Shown piece after piece: positions 25,727-33,598 of a stretch of 64,000 bases of DNA. A model generated the notes under the pieces. It worked only from the letters and a program-made list of their open reading frames with translations. It was not told the origin of the DNA and did not search any database. The number at the start of each line of letters is the position of its first letter. Position 1 is the first letter of the stretch. The stretch is from Amycolatopsis rubida (GTDB taxonomy: Bacteria; Actinomycetota; Actinomycetes; Mycobacteriales; Pseudonocardiaceae), in contig NZ_FOWC01000011.1 in assembly GCF_900115345.1 (NCBI RefSeq), positions 1-64,000 on the forward strand, in the 5' to 3' direction. A program made the position numbers and the translations under genes.

Positions 25727-25900
25727 TCAGCGGTCCCGGCGACGCGGTTTCGGCGCGTTCCGGGCATCGCCGGTAATGGTGAACGCGGGGCCGGCGGGCT
25801 TGCCGTCCTCGCGTTTCTCTTCGAGAGTCCGCTTGAAGCCATCGGCGATCTCGTCGACAAGCTCGTCGTTGTGCCGGTCGTCCTTGCGCGCGTAGCTCAT
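25727..25900 (-). CDS. Small conserved-looking hypothetical protein
   Basis: 57-residue, highly charged protein beginning MSYARKDDRHNDELVDEI and ending KPRRRDR, with the segment GPAFTITGDA. The ATG at 25900 is preceded by GGAGAA at good spacing, and third-codon GC bias fits a real gene. No membrane helix. I do not recognise the family. It is divergent from the broken GNAT gene and upstream of the ferredoxin gene on the same strand. Confidence 0.7.
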   Translation of the reverse strand: MSYARKDDRHNDELVDEIADGFKRTLEEKREDGKPAGPAFTITGDARNAPKPRRRDR

Positions 25901-25947
25901 GGGGTTCTCCTGCGGAACGGGACAGCTCTCTCCGTCACAATCTAACC

Positions 25948-26696
25948 GTGAACTCCCGGGAAAAGCTCGAAATCGTGTGTGCGAAAGCCTGGCCAGCGGT
26001 GGTCGAGGAGCCGCTCGGAGATTGGACTCTGCGCTGGGCGGACGGCTTCACCGGGCGCGCGAACAGCACACTCGCCGTCGGCGACCCCGGCCGTCCGGTC
26101 CCGGACGCGCTCGCGGCGGCGTGTGACTTCGCCCACGATCGTGGCATCCCGCCCGCGGTCCAGGTGCTGAAAGACAGCGATCTGGAGCGCGCGGTGGCCG
26201 CGGCGGGCTGGCGCGAACAGGTCGAGCACGCCGCCGGGCACCAGGTGTCGGTACTGACCGGTCCACTGCCGTCCGGGCCCTCGCGCGGTGCCGAGGTCCT
26301 CGACCAGGCGTCGCCGGAATGGTGGGACTTGGCCGAGAACACCACCGAGCCGAGTTCCGCCAGCGGCACGTCGTGACCACCGGAAAGGTCGGCTACGGCG
26401 TCGTGCTGGCCGACGGAATCACCGCAGGCGCGGTGCGCGGGGCCATCGTCGACGACTGGCTGCACGTCGCCCGTCTCGCGGTCGCACCGGAGTTTCGCCG
26501 CCGCGGCCTCGCCACCACGGTGCTGCACGCGCTCGCCGGCTGGGGCCGCGCGCACGGTGCCGGCAAGTGGATCCTGCAAGTGGCGGTGGGCAACGCCGGC
26601 GCGCTCGCGTTGTATTCCGCGCTGGGCTGTTCGGAGCACCACAGGTACCGGTACTGGGGCCCGGCGCCGCGGACGTGCGAGGATCGCCAGTCGTGA
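25948..26696 (+). pseudogene. GNAT acetyltransferase gene broken by one frameshift
   Basis: The first frame (from GTG 25948) runs to a TGA at 26376 and ends EWWDLAENTTEP then nonsense. The protein continues in the next frame as EFRQRHVVTTGKVGYGVVL and contains the acetyl-CoA-binding GNAT core (LAVAPEFRRRGLATTVLHAL) and LALYSALGC, stopping at 26694-26696. One missing base near 26350 (CCGAG where CCGGAG would restore the frame) explains it. The full product would be about 250 residues. The end overlaps the fbiA start, so loss of frame could affect coupling to F420 genes. Could be a real mutation or a sequence error. Confidence 0.8.
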
Positions 26697-27685
26697 AGAT
26701 CGTCGTACTGGTTGGCGGGGTGGGCGGCGCCCGCTTCCTGCTCGGGGTCAAAACCGCACTCGGACTTCCCGCGATCGGCGCGGGCGAGTCTCCGCACGAG
26801 ATCACCGCGCTGGTGAACACCGGCGACGACGTGTGGATGCACGGCCTGCGCATCTGCCCGGATCTCGACACCTGCATGTACACCCTCGGCGGCGGCATCG
26901 ACACCGAACGCGGCTGGGGCCACGCGGGCGAGACGTGGACGGTCAAGGAGGAACTTGCCGCCTACGGCGCGGAGCCGACCTGGTTCGGGCTCGGCGACAA
27001 GGACATCGCGACCCACCTCATCCGGTCACGGATGCTGCGCGCGGGCTATCCGCTGTCCCAGGTCACCGAGGCGCTGTGCGACCGCTGGCAGCCCGGTGTG
27101 CGGCTGCTGCCGATGTCGGACGACCGGGTCGAAACGCACGTCGTGATCGACGATCCGGACCAGCCGGAGCAGCAGAAGGCCGTGCACTTCCAGGAGTGGT
27201 GGGTGCGCTACCGGGCCGGTGTGCCCGCGCATTCGATCGTCGCGGTCGGCAACGACGAGGCCAAGCCCGGCCCCGGCGTGCTGGCGGCACTGGCCGAGGC
27301 GGACGTCGTGCTGTTCGCGCCGTCGAATCCGGTCGTTTCGGTCGGCACGACGCTCGGGGTGCCCGGGGTGCGCGACGCCCTGCGGAAAACTCGCGCCAAG
27401 GTCGTCGGGGTGTCGCCGATCATCGGCGGGAAAGCGTTGCGCGGCATGGCCGACGCGTGCCTCACCGCGATCGGCGTGGAGACCTCCGCGGAGGCGGTCG
27501 GCCGCCACTACGGAGCGCGTACCGACGGCGGCGTGCTCGACGGCTGGCTCGTCGCGCCGGAGGATCACGAGGTCACGGTGCCCGGCGTGGACGTGCGCGC
27601 GGTGCCGCTGCTGATGTCCGATGTGGACGCGACGGCGGACATGGTCCGCGCGGCGCTCGACGTGGCTGGAGTCTCTCTTGGCTGA
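26693..27685 (+). CDS. fbiA: 2-phospho-L-lactate (phosphoenolpyruvyl) transferase of F420 synthesis
   Basis: 330-residue CofD-family enzyme that joins the activated phospho-lactate/phosphoenolpyruvate unit to the deazaflavin Fo, giving F420-0 or dehydro-F420-0. Key segments: VVLVGGVGGARFLLG at the N-terminus, VNTGDDVWMHGLRICPDLDT, and APSNPVVSVGTTLGVPG. The length is almost that of mycobacterial FbiA (331). The GTG at 26693 overlaps the upstream stop (GTGA); the 3' end overlaps fbiB by eight bases. Confidence 0.96.
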   Translation: MKIVVLVGGVGGARFLLGVKTALGLPAIGAGESPHEITALVNTGDDVWMHGLRICPDLDTCMYTLGGGIDTERGWGHAGETWTVKEELAAYGAEPTWFGLGDKDIATHLIRSRMLRAGYPLSQVTEALCDRWQPGVRLLPMSDDRVETHVVIDDPDQPEQQKAVHFQEWWVRYRAGVPAHSIVAVGNDEAKPGPGVLAALAEADVVLFAPSNPVVSVGTTLGVPGVRDALRKTRAKVVGVSPIIGGKALRGMADACLTAIGVETSAEAVGRHYGARTDGGVLDGWLVAPEDHEVTVPGVDVRAVPLLMSDVDATADMVRAALDVAGVSLG

Positions 27686-29015
27686 TCACGCTTCGCGGAA
27701 GATCGAGATCCTGCCGGTCCCCGGGCTGCCGGAGTTCCGTCCCGGAGACGACCTGACCGGCGCGATCGTGACCGCCGCGCCGTGGCTGCGTTCCGGTGAC
27801 GTGGTCGTGGTGACCAGCAAGGCGTTCTCGAAAATCGAGGGCCGGCTCGTACGCGTGCCGAGCGACCCCGAGGCGCGCGACGCGGCCCGGCGCAAGCTGG
27901 TCGAGGAAGAATCGGTACGGGTGGTCGCCCGGATCGCGCGCACGCTGATCACCGAAAACAACCTGGGCATCGTGCAGGCCGCGGCCGGGATCGACGCGTC
28001 GAACGTGCGCGGCGACGAGGTGGCGTTGCTGCCCGCGGACCCGGACGCGTCGGCTTTGGCGCTGCGCAACGGATTGCGGGAACGGCTTGGCGTCGAGGTG
28101 GGCGTGGTCGTCACCGACACCATGGGCCGGGCCTGGCGCGTCGGCCAAACCGACGCCGCGATCGGCACGTCCGGCCTGCGCGTGCTGCACGGGTACGCCG
28201 GAGAGGTCGATTCGCAGGGAAACGAGCTGGCCGTTACGGAAATCGCGGTCGCGGACGAGATCGCCGCCGCGGCGGATCTGGTGAAGGGCAAGCTGGGCGG
28301 ACTGCCGGTGGCGGTGGTGCGCGGACTGCGGATCCACGACGACGGATCCACCGCGCGGGACTTGATCCGCCCGAGCGAAACCGATCTCTTTCGCTTGGGC
28401 ACCAGCGAATCCATCGCGCAGGGCCGCCGGGAAGCCGTGCCGCACCGGCGTTCCGTCCGGCAGTTCAGCGACGAGCCCGTCGACCCGGAAGCCATGCGTC
28501 GCGCGGTCGCGTCCGCACTGACCGCGCCCGCGCCGCACCACACGCATCCCGTGCGGTTCCTCTGGCTGCGCGACGAAGGCCTGCGCCGCAAGCTCCTCGA
28601 CGCGATGCGCGCGTCCTGGGAATCCGACCTGACCAGCGACGGCTTCACTCCTGAGCAGATCGCGAAACGCCTGTCGCGCGGCGACATTCTCTACCGCGCA
28701 CCGGAACTGGTCATCCCGTTCCTGCTGCCCGAAGGCGCGCACACCTACCGCGACGAGCGGCGAAACCGGCACGAACGCACCATGTTCACCGTCGCCGCCG
28801 GCGCTGCCGTGCAAGGCCTGCTGGTCGCGCTGGCCGCCGAAGACCTCGGCTCGTGCTGGATCGGCTCGACCATCTTCGCCGCTGATCTGGTCCGGTCCAC
28901 TTTGGACCTGGACGACCAGTGGCACCCGCTCGGCGCGGTCGCCGTCGGGCACCCGGCCGAACCCGCTCCCCCGCGCGGACCGCTTTCCCCCGGCGATTGG
29001 CTGATCGAACGATGA
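27678..29015 (+). CDS. fbiB: Bifunctional F420 gamma-glutamyl ligase / nitroreductase-like reductase
   Basis: 445 residues. Residues 1 to about 240 are a CofE-type ligase (VVVTSKAFSKIEGRLV, VVTDTMGRAWRVGQTD) that adds the poly-gamma-glutamate tail. Residues about 250-445 are an FMN nitroreductase-like domain (RRSVRQFSDEPVD ... GLLVALAAEDLGSCWIG) that reduces dehydro-F420-0. The start is TTG at 27678, inside fbiA, with GGAG eight bases upstream. The full two-domain form is the actinobacterial FbiB. Confidence 0.95.
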   Translation: MADHASRKIEILPVPGLPEFRPGDDLTGAIVTAAPWLRSGDVVVVTSKAFSKIEGRLVRVPSDPEARDAARRKLVEEESVRVVARIARTLITENNLGIVQAAAGIDASNVRGDEVALLPADPDASALALRNGLRERLGVEVGVVVTDTMGRAWRVGQTDAAIGTSGLRVLHGYAGEVDSQGNELAVTEIAVADEIAAAADLVKGKLGGLPVAVVRGLRIHDDGSTARDLIRPSETDLFRLGTSESIAQGRREAVPHRRSVRQFSDEPVDPEAMRRAVASALTAPAPHHTHPVRFLWLRDEGLRRKLLDAMRASWESDLTSDGFTPEQIAKRLSRGDILYRAPELVIPFLLPEGAHTYRDERRNRHERTMFTVAAGAAVQGLLVALAAEDLGSCWIGSTIFAADLVRSTLDLDDQWHPLGAVAVGHPAEPAPPRGPLSPGDWLIER

Positions 29016-29539
29016 CCCTGCACGAATCCGCCGTCACCGCGCTGACCGAATGGAAGCCCGCGGCCGCGGCGCAAGAATCGCTGCGGCAAGCGTTTCTCGG
29101 CTTCCTGGCGTCGCGTTCGGACACTTGCCAGCGTTCCTGCGAGGCCGGGCACCTGACCGCGTCCGCAGTGGTCCTCGACTCGACCGGCACGCAGGTCCTG
29201 CTGACCCTGCACCCGCGCGTCGGCCGCTGGCTGCAACTCGGCGGGCATTGCGAGCCGTCCGACGCGTCCCTGTCCGCGGCCGCCCTGCGCGAGGCGACCG
29301 AGGAATCCGGCATGAGCGGCCTGCTCATCGGCGAAACGCCCGTGCACCTGGACGTCCACCCGATCACCTGCTCCCTCGGCGTCCCGACGCGGCATTTCGA
29401 CGTCCGTTATGTCGTGCACGCGCCGCCCGGCGCGGAACCCGTGCGCAGCGAAGAATCCGACGACCTGCGCTGGTGGCCGGTCGACGCGCTGCCCGCGGGT
29501 TCGGAAGATCTGGCCGAACTGATCGCCGCCGCCCGTTAA
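29012..29539 (+). CDS. NUDIX hydrolase
   Basis: 175-residue Nudix protein that would hydrolyse a nucleoside-diphosphate-linked substrate. The Nudix box reads GHCEPSD ... LREATEESGM, with Asp instead of the first Glu and the REATEE core intact. The ATG overlaps the fbiB stop, so the gene is in the fbiAB operon. The usual substrate of this subfamily is unknown; a role in cleaning up F420 intermediates would be speculation. Confidence 0.88.
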   Translation: MTLHESAVTALTEWKPAAAAQESLRQAFLGFLASRSDTCQRSCEAGHLTASAVVLDSTGTQVLLTLHPRVGRWLQLGGHCEPSDASLSAAALREATEESGMSGLLIGETPVHLDVHPITCSLGVPTRHFDVRYVVHAPPGAEPVRSEESDDLRWWPVDALPAGSEDLAELIAAAR

Positions 29540-29548
29540 CCTGGACGC

Positions 29549-29695
29549 ATGGACCTGGCGCGACCGCACCTGCACCCGGGCGACACCGGCGTCGCCATCA
29601 GCGGATGGGTGGTGCTGATCGGCTTCGCGGTGGCGTTCGCGCTACTGGCGCTGGGCATTGTGGTGAGCATCCGACGAAAGCGGCGGCAACGATGA
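29549..29695 (+). CDS. Small single-pass membrane protein
   Basis: 48-residue protein: polar start MDLARPHLHPGDTGVA, one membrane helix (about residues 19-41, WVVLIGFAVAFALLALGIVV) and a basic tail RRKRRQR. Its stop overlaps the start of the GntR gene (ATGA), which supports translation. Small membrane proteins before YtrA/GntR regulators are common in Gram-positive bacteria. No family recognised. Confidence 0.6.
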   Translation: MDLARPHLHPGDTGVAISGWVVLIGFAVAFALLALGIVVSIRRKRRQR

Positions 29696-30045
29696 GCATC
29701 AGCTACGACCCGGCTTCGGCTGTTCCGCCGTTCGAACAGGTCCGGACCTCACTGGCCAGCCAGATCAACGACGGCACCCTTGCCGTCGGCACGAAACTCC
29801 CGACAGTGCGCGGACTGGCCGCGGAACTGGGCATCGCACCGAACACCGTCGCGCGCGCATACCGGGAACTCGAAGAAGCCGGACTGCTGGAAACCCGAGG
29901 CAGAGCAGGCACTTTCGTCGGCGCGACCGGTGACGAGACGCTGTCCCGGGCCCAAGCCGCCGCGGCCACGTACGCCGAGGTCATCCGGGGGTTGGGTTTG
30001 TCGGCCGAACAAGGCGTAGCGATCGCGGCGGCTGCCCTGCGCTGA
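29692..30045 (+). CDS. GntR family regulator (YtrA type)
   Basis: 117 residues with the GntR winged helix (PPFEQVRTSLASQINDG, GTKLPTVRGLAAELG, NTVARAYRELEEAGLLE) followed by only one short helical tail, as in the YtrA subgroup that lacks a large ligand domain. The ATG at 29692 overlaps the small membrane protein gene. YtrA-type regulators often control linked membrane genes; here the only candidate partners are the small membrane protein and the genes downstream. Confidence 0.9.
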   Translation: MSISYDPASAVPPFEQVRTSLASQINDGTLAVGTKLPTVRGLAAELGIAPNTVARAYRELEEAGLLETRGRAGTFVGATGDETLSRAQAAAATYAEVIRGLGLSAEQGVAIAAAALR

Positions 30046-30098
30046 CTGCGGCGAGGATCTAGCCTGAGTTTGTCCATGCCCGATCTGACGGGATACCC

Positions 30099-30200
30099 CT
30101 GCTGAACTACGTCCTGCCGGGTGCGCTGATCCTGCTGCTGGTCGTCATGCTGGTCTTGAAATTCACGGTGGGACGGCGTAAGCGGCCACCGCAGGGCTGA
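30099..30200 (+). CDS. Possible very small membrane protein without a standard start
   Basis: A 33-codon frame reads LLNYVLPGALILLLVVMLVLK... then a basic tail GRRKRPPQG and TGA. One membrane helix is obvious and the composition is not random, but no ATG, GTG or TTG precedes it in frame; a CTG would have to serve. It could also be a fragment. Low confidence. Confidence 0.3.
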   Translation: MLNYVLPGALILLLVVMLVLKFTVGRRKRPPQG

Positions 30201-30267
30201 TCCATTCCACTGCGCGAACCCGGCGGAGCGGCCTACGATGAGTCCTCGCCCAGGGGAGGATTTCATC

Positions 30268-30669
30268 GTGGCTGTACAGCCTTGGCATCTCATGGTCCTG
30301 CTGCTGGTGGCTGGCCTGGTGGTCGCGACCGTGGTGGCGGCGCGGGCTTCGTCCAGGAAGAAACCAGGCCCGCCGCCGGGCTACTTCCCTCCGTGGCAGG
30401 GTTATCCGCCTCCCGGCCAGGGCTACCCCGGTTATCCCCCGCCCGGCCCGCAACAGCCCGGCTATCCGCCGGTAGGCCCGCCGTACCCGAACGCCGCACA
30501 ACCCCAGCCCGGCGCTCAGTACCCGCCGCAGCCCGGTGTCCAGCCGCAAAACCCGCAGTATCCGTACCCGCCGCGAGCCCCGGTCAGTAGCCAGAGCGCA
30601 GCGCCGCCGCAGTCCGGCTCCTTACCGGCCCGGCAGGCACCCGCCGCGCTGACTCACATCGCCCGGTAA
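30268..30669 (+). CDS. Membrane protein with proline/glycine/tyrosine-rich tail
   Basis: 133 residues: a short start, one membrane helix (about residues 8-28, MVLLLVAGLVVATVVAA) and a long low-complexity tail of PPGY/PPGQGYPGYPP-type repeats (residues 37-115). Such tails act as flexible, possibly self-interacting regions. I chose GTG 30268 because GGGGAGGA lies seven bases upstream; an earlier ATG at 30238 gives an odd N-terminus. The 3' end overlaps the convergent glycosylase gene by 16 bases. Confidence 0.7.
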   Translation: MAVQPWHLMVLLLVAGLVVATVVAARASSRKKPGPPPGYFPPWQGYPPPGQGYPGYPPPGPQQPGYPPVGPPYPNAAQPQPGAQYPPQPGVQPQNPQYPYPPRAPVSSQSAAPPQSGSLPARQAPAALTHIAR

Positions 30670-31547
30670 TCCCGCAGCTCGATCCGCGGCCCGAACCTCG
30701 GCCGCCGGGCCCCGGCCGCCCCCAAATACCGGATCGCGCGCTGCCGCTGCGGCGCGTACGGCGCGAGCAGCCGCGCCATCTCCTCGTCGTCGATCTTCCG
30801 CCCGAGCAGCGTGTGCCCGACCACTGCCGGAATGTTGTAGTCGCCGAAACTGACCGCGTCCGGATCGCCCCACGCGCGCTGGGCGATCTCCGCCGCCGTC
30901 CACACCCCGATGCCCCGCACCTTCCGCAGCCGCGCGCGTCCCTGCGCCCCGCGCAGCCGCACCGCTTCCTCCAGCCGCGGGGCCACCCGGGCCGCCTCGA
31001 TCAAGGCCGTGCGGCGCTTCGCGTCCACGCCGATTCTGTGCCAGTTCCAGTCCACAATGGACCGAATCGCGATCGGATCCGGCGGTACCCGCAGGAAGTC
31101 CGGGCCCGGTCCGGGGGCGCGCGTGCCGAACCACCGGCACAGCTCCGCCCACGACCGGATCGCTTCCTTGCCGCTCACCTTCTGTTCGAGAATCGCCAGC
31201 ACCAGCGCGTCCCACACCCGCCCGGTCGAGCCGAGTCGCAGCCCGGGGGTGTCGCGGCGAGCCGCGGCGATCACGTCGTGGTGCGCGACGAATCCGGTGT
31301 CGTCATCGTCCGCGCCAAGCAGTGCGGGCACGCCGTCGAGCAGGAAATCCGCGCCTTCGCCCCAAGCTTCGGCCTCGACGACGCCGTCCGGGCGGTGCAG
31401 CAGCGCCAGTGTTCCCTTGCCGCCGGGCGTGTTCGCGGCCAGCCACCAGACGCCGCGGTCGCGCCGGAAGTTCAGCGACCCGCGCCCGCGGCTCAGCGGA
31501 CCCAGCACCTGCGCCAGATCCACCGGAAACCCCGGACGCCACTCCAT
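30654..31547 (-). CDS. DNA-3-methyladenine glycosylase II-like (HhH-GPD) protein
   Basis: 297-residue AlkA-related base-excision enzyme. The helix-hairpin-helix is LRKVRGIGVWTAAEI, and the catalytic aspartate is D236 in SFGDYNIP. The N-terminal third is an AlkA-type domain. The ATG at 31547 shares one base with the manB stop (TGATG). Substrate range cannot be read from sequence. A second alkylation-repair glycosylase, tag, lies at 3.1 kb. Confidence 0.87.
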   Translation of the reverse strand: MEWRPGFPVDLAQVLGPLSRGRGSLNFRRDRGVWWLAANTPGGKGTLALLHRPDGVVEAEAWGEGADFLLDGVPALLGADDDDTGFVAHHDVIAAARRDTPGLRLGSTGRVWDALVLAILEQKVSGKEAIRSWAELCRWFGTRAPGPGPDFLRVPPDPIAIRSIVDWNWHRIGVDAKRRTALIEAARVAPRLEEAVRLRGAQGRARLRKVRGIGVWTAAEIAQRAWGDPDAVSFGDYNIPAVVGHTLLGRKIDDEEMARLLAPYAPQRQRAIRYLGAAGARRPRFGPRIELRDYRAM

Positions 31548-32626
31548 CACGCGTCGCTCGAAAACCGGATGCCGCCGTCCGGCACCGAAACGCCGGGCCA
31601 GATCCGCACGCCGTCGAGCAGTTCGCAGCGAGCCCCCACCGACGCGCCGTCGCCGAGGACCACGCCGCGCAGCACCGCGCCTTCGCCGACCTGCGCCCCG
31701 CGGCCCAGCACCGAATTCTCCACAATCGCAGCCGGGCCGATCACCGCGTCGTCGAACACGACCGAACCGGACACTGCCGCATCCTTCCCGACGACGGCCC
31801 GCGCACCGATCGTCGTGCCGCCGGTGAGCTTCGCGCCAGTGAAGATGGAAGCCCCGTCCAGCGCCAGAAAGTCGCCGGTCGGCCCGGCCAGCGCGGAAGT
31901 GGGCGCGACGCCGCGAACCAGATCCGCGCTGCCGCGGGCAAACGCTTCCGGGGTGCCGACGTCGAGCCAGTACGAAGAATCGACAAATCCATGCAGATGC
32001 GCGCCATTTTCGAGGAGCCCGGGGAACGTCTCGCGTTCGACCGACACCCGCCGCCCGGACGGGATGGTCTCGATCACCGGTCGGCGGAAGACGTAGCAGC
32101 CGGCATTGATCTGGTCCGTCGGCGGGTTCGGCGTCTTCTCCAGGAAGGCGGTGACCCGGCCGCCGGAATCGGTCGGCACCGAACCGAAGCGGCTCGGGTC
32201 CGGGACGCGCTGGAGGTGCAGCGTCACGTCCGCGCCGGAGTCGAGGTGGGTGCGCAGCTGGGCGTGCAGGTCAGCCCCGGAGAGGATGTCGCCGTTGAAG
32301 ACGATCGCGTGGTCGGCGCGCAGCCGGTCGTAGACGTTGCGGATGGCGCCGCCGGTGTCGAGCGGTTCCTCCTCCACCACGTACTCAAGCTCCAGGCCGT
32401 GCGCGGACCCGTCGCCGAAGTACTCCTCGAACACCTCGGCCCGGTACGACGTGCCGAGCACCACATGCCGGATCCCGGCCGCGCGGATGCGGGAGAACAG
32501 GTGGCTCAGGTAGGGCGTGCCCGCCGTCGGCAGCATCGGCTTCGGCGCGGACAGCGTGAGCGGGCGCAGCCGCGTGCCCTGGCCGCCGACCAGTACGACG
32601 GCGTCCACCTCGACCTCGGACGTCAC
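31547..32626 (-). CDS. manB: Mannose-1-phosphate guanylyltransferase
   Basis: 359 residues, the same length as mycobacterial Rv3264c ManB. The N-terminal nucleotidyltransferase domain has the loop GGQGTRLRP (14-22) and the lysine of APKPMLP (K29); the C-terminus is a left-handed beta-helix. It makes GDP-mannose for mannosylated lipids and glycans. The GTG at 32626 has an AAGGAGA ribosome site seven bases upstream; an in-frame ATG further upstream lacks one. It leads a two-gene operon with the DNA glycosylase. Confidence 0.88.
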   Translation of the reverse strand: MTSEVEVDAVVLVGGQGTRLRPLTLSAPKPMLPTAGTPYLSHLFSRIRAAGIRHVVLGTSYRAEVFEEYFGDGSAHGLELEYVVEEEPLDTGGAIRNVYDRLRADHAIVFNGDILSGADLHAQLRTHLDSGADVTLHLQRVPDPSRFGSVPTDSGGRVTAFLEKTPNPPTDQINAGCYVFRRPVIETIPSGRRVSVERETFPGLLENGAHLHGFVDSSYWLDVGTPEAFARGSADLVRGVAPTSALAGPTGDFLALDGASIFTGAKLTGGTTIGARAVVGKDAAVSGSVVFDDAVIGPAAIVENSVLGRGAQVGEGAVLRGVVLGDGASVGARCELLDGVRIWPGVSVPDGGIRFSSDA

Positions 32627-32766
32627 AGAAATCTCCTTTGTATCACGCACCGCTGAGCGACAAGCCGCGGGAAACGTGGGCGGCGCGGGCCCCGAGGGCC
32701 TACCCTAGACAGGAAACAGGCGGGCCTTTCCCTAGAGGCCCCGGGTCAGTCGGGAGGCCGAGGGGA

Positions 32767-33246
32767 ATGGACCCCCGCGATCGCGCGGACGCTTTGCTCG
32801 CACGCGCACGATCCCGCGGCGCCTTCGTGGTGACGCCGGACAACATGACGTCTCCGATGGATGCCTCCAGTACCCAGCAGATCTCCGCCTCGGTGGTCTC
32901 CGGGCTGGACCCCGACACGACGACGCAGCTGCCCGCGTCGCTGATCGAAGAGAACGACCATCCGCTGGCAGGCGGCACGCGCACCCAGCCGTCGCCGCAT
33001 CCGCTGGCCCAGCCGACGCCGACGCGGCCGCTCGAAATCCCCGGGGCGCAGAACACCGCACCGCAGCCGGCGGTGCCGAGCCCGGCCGGTCCGCAGACGA
33101 CGACGCCGCTGGTCCCGCGCCCGCAGGCGAAGCCGGTGGCGAGCCCGCTGAAGGAACCGGCCGAGGAGGAAATGACCGGCCTGGTCCCGACGGTCAAGCA
33201 GAACAGCGGACGGTCCAATCTGTCCCGGCGGCTCGACGGGCTGTGA
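32767..33246 (+). CDS. Disordered hypothetical protein
   Basis: 159 residues. The first 45 look conserved (MDPRDRADALLARARSRG, VVTPDNMTSPMDASSTQQI); the rest is rich in P, T and Q and predicted disordered. No signal peptide or membrane segment. I have the impression that the N-terminal block is widespread in actinomycetes but cannot name the family. It is divergent from manB. Confidence 0.7.
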   Translation: MDPRDRADALLARARSRGAFVVTPDNMTSPMDASSTQQISASVVSGLDPDTTTQLPASLIEENDHPLAGGTRTQPSPHPLAQPTPTRPLEIPGAQNTAPQPAVPSPAGPQTTTPLVPRPQAKPVASPLKEPAEEEMTGLVPTVKQNSGRSNLSRRLDGL

Positions 33247-33500
33247 TCCTCGCGGGGTCTCCCCCGGCCCGGGTTGCCCGGATTGCCCAGGGAGACTTCC
33301 CGTGCGGGAGGTCGCTTCTCCGCTGAGCGATCTTTACGACCGCAAAGTATTGCGGCGGCTGAGCATCCGGACGGTTCCGGAGGCACGCCGGTTGCCCGGA
33401 TGTCCTTTGCGGACCGTCCGCCCAATGCCTGCGGCTCAAGGCAGTGCTACGGGCACGCTCGCGGTGCGTCGGCCCAGGTCGGCGGACGTCGGGTCTTGCT

Positions 33501-33553
33501 GTCCGGGAGGGAGCCCCGAGGGAATCTGATTCCCTCGGGGTTCCCTCCCGGAC
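33501..33553. terminator. Long perfect hairpin before wbbL
   Basis: Two 26-base arms that differ by one G-T pair and are separated by a single base; the tip reads GGAATCTGATTCC. It lies in the 352-base gap 33247-33598 between the convergent hypothetical gene and wbbL. Otherwise the gap shows nothing I can support; an open frame at 33302-33529 is not convincing. Confidence 0.8.
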
Positions 33554-33598
33554 CTGCGGGCACGGATCTGCCCGGGGTGAGTCCCCGGCACGGGACTG

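Noticed and set aside
33302..33529. Open frame of 75 codons in the gap before wbbL
   Set aside because: Composition is not protein-like after the first 30 codons and it runs into the large hairpin; no ribosome site stands out.
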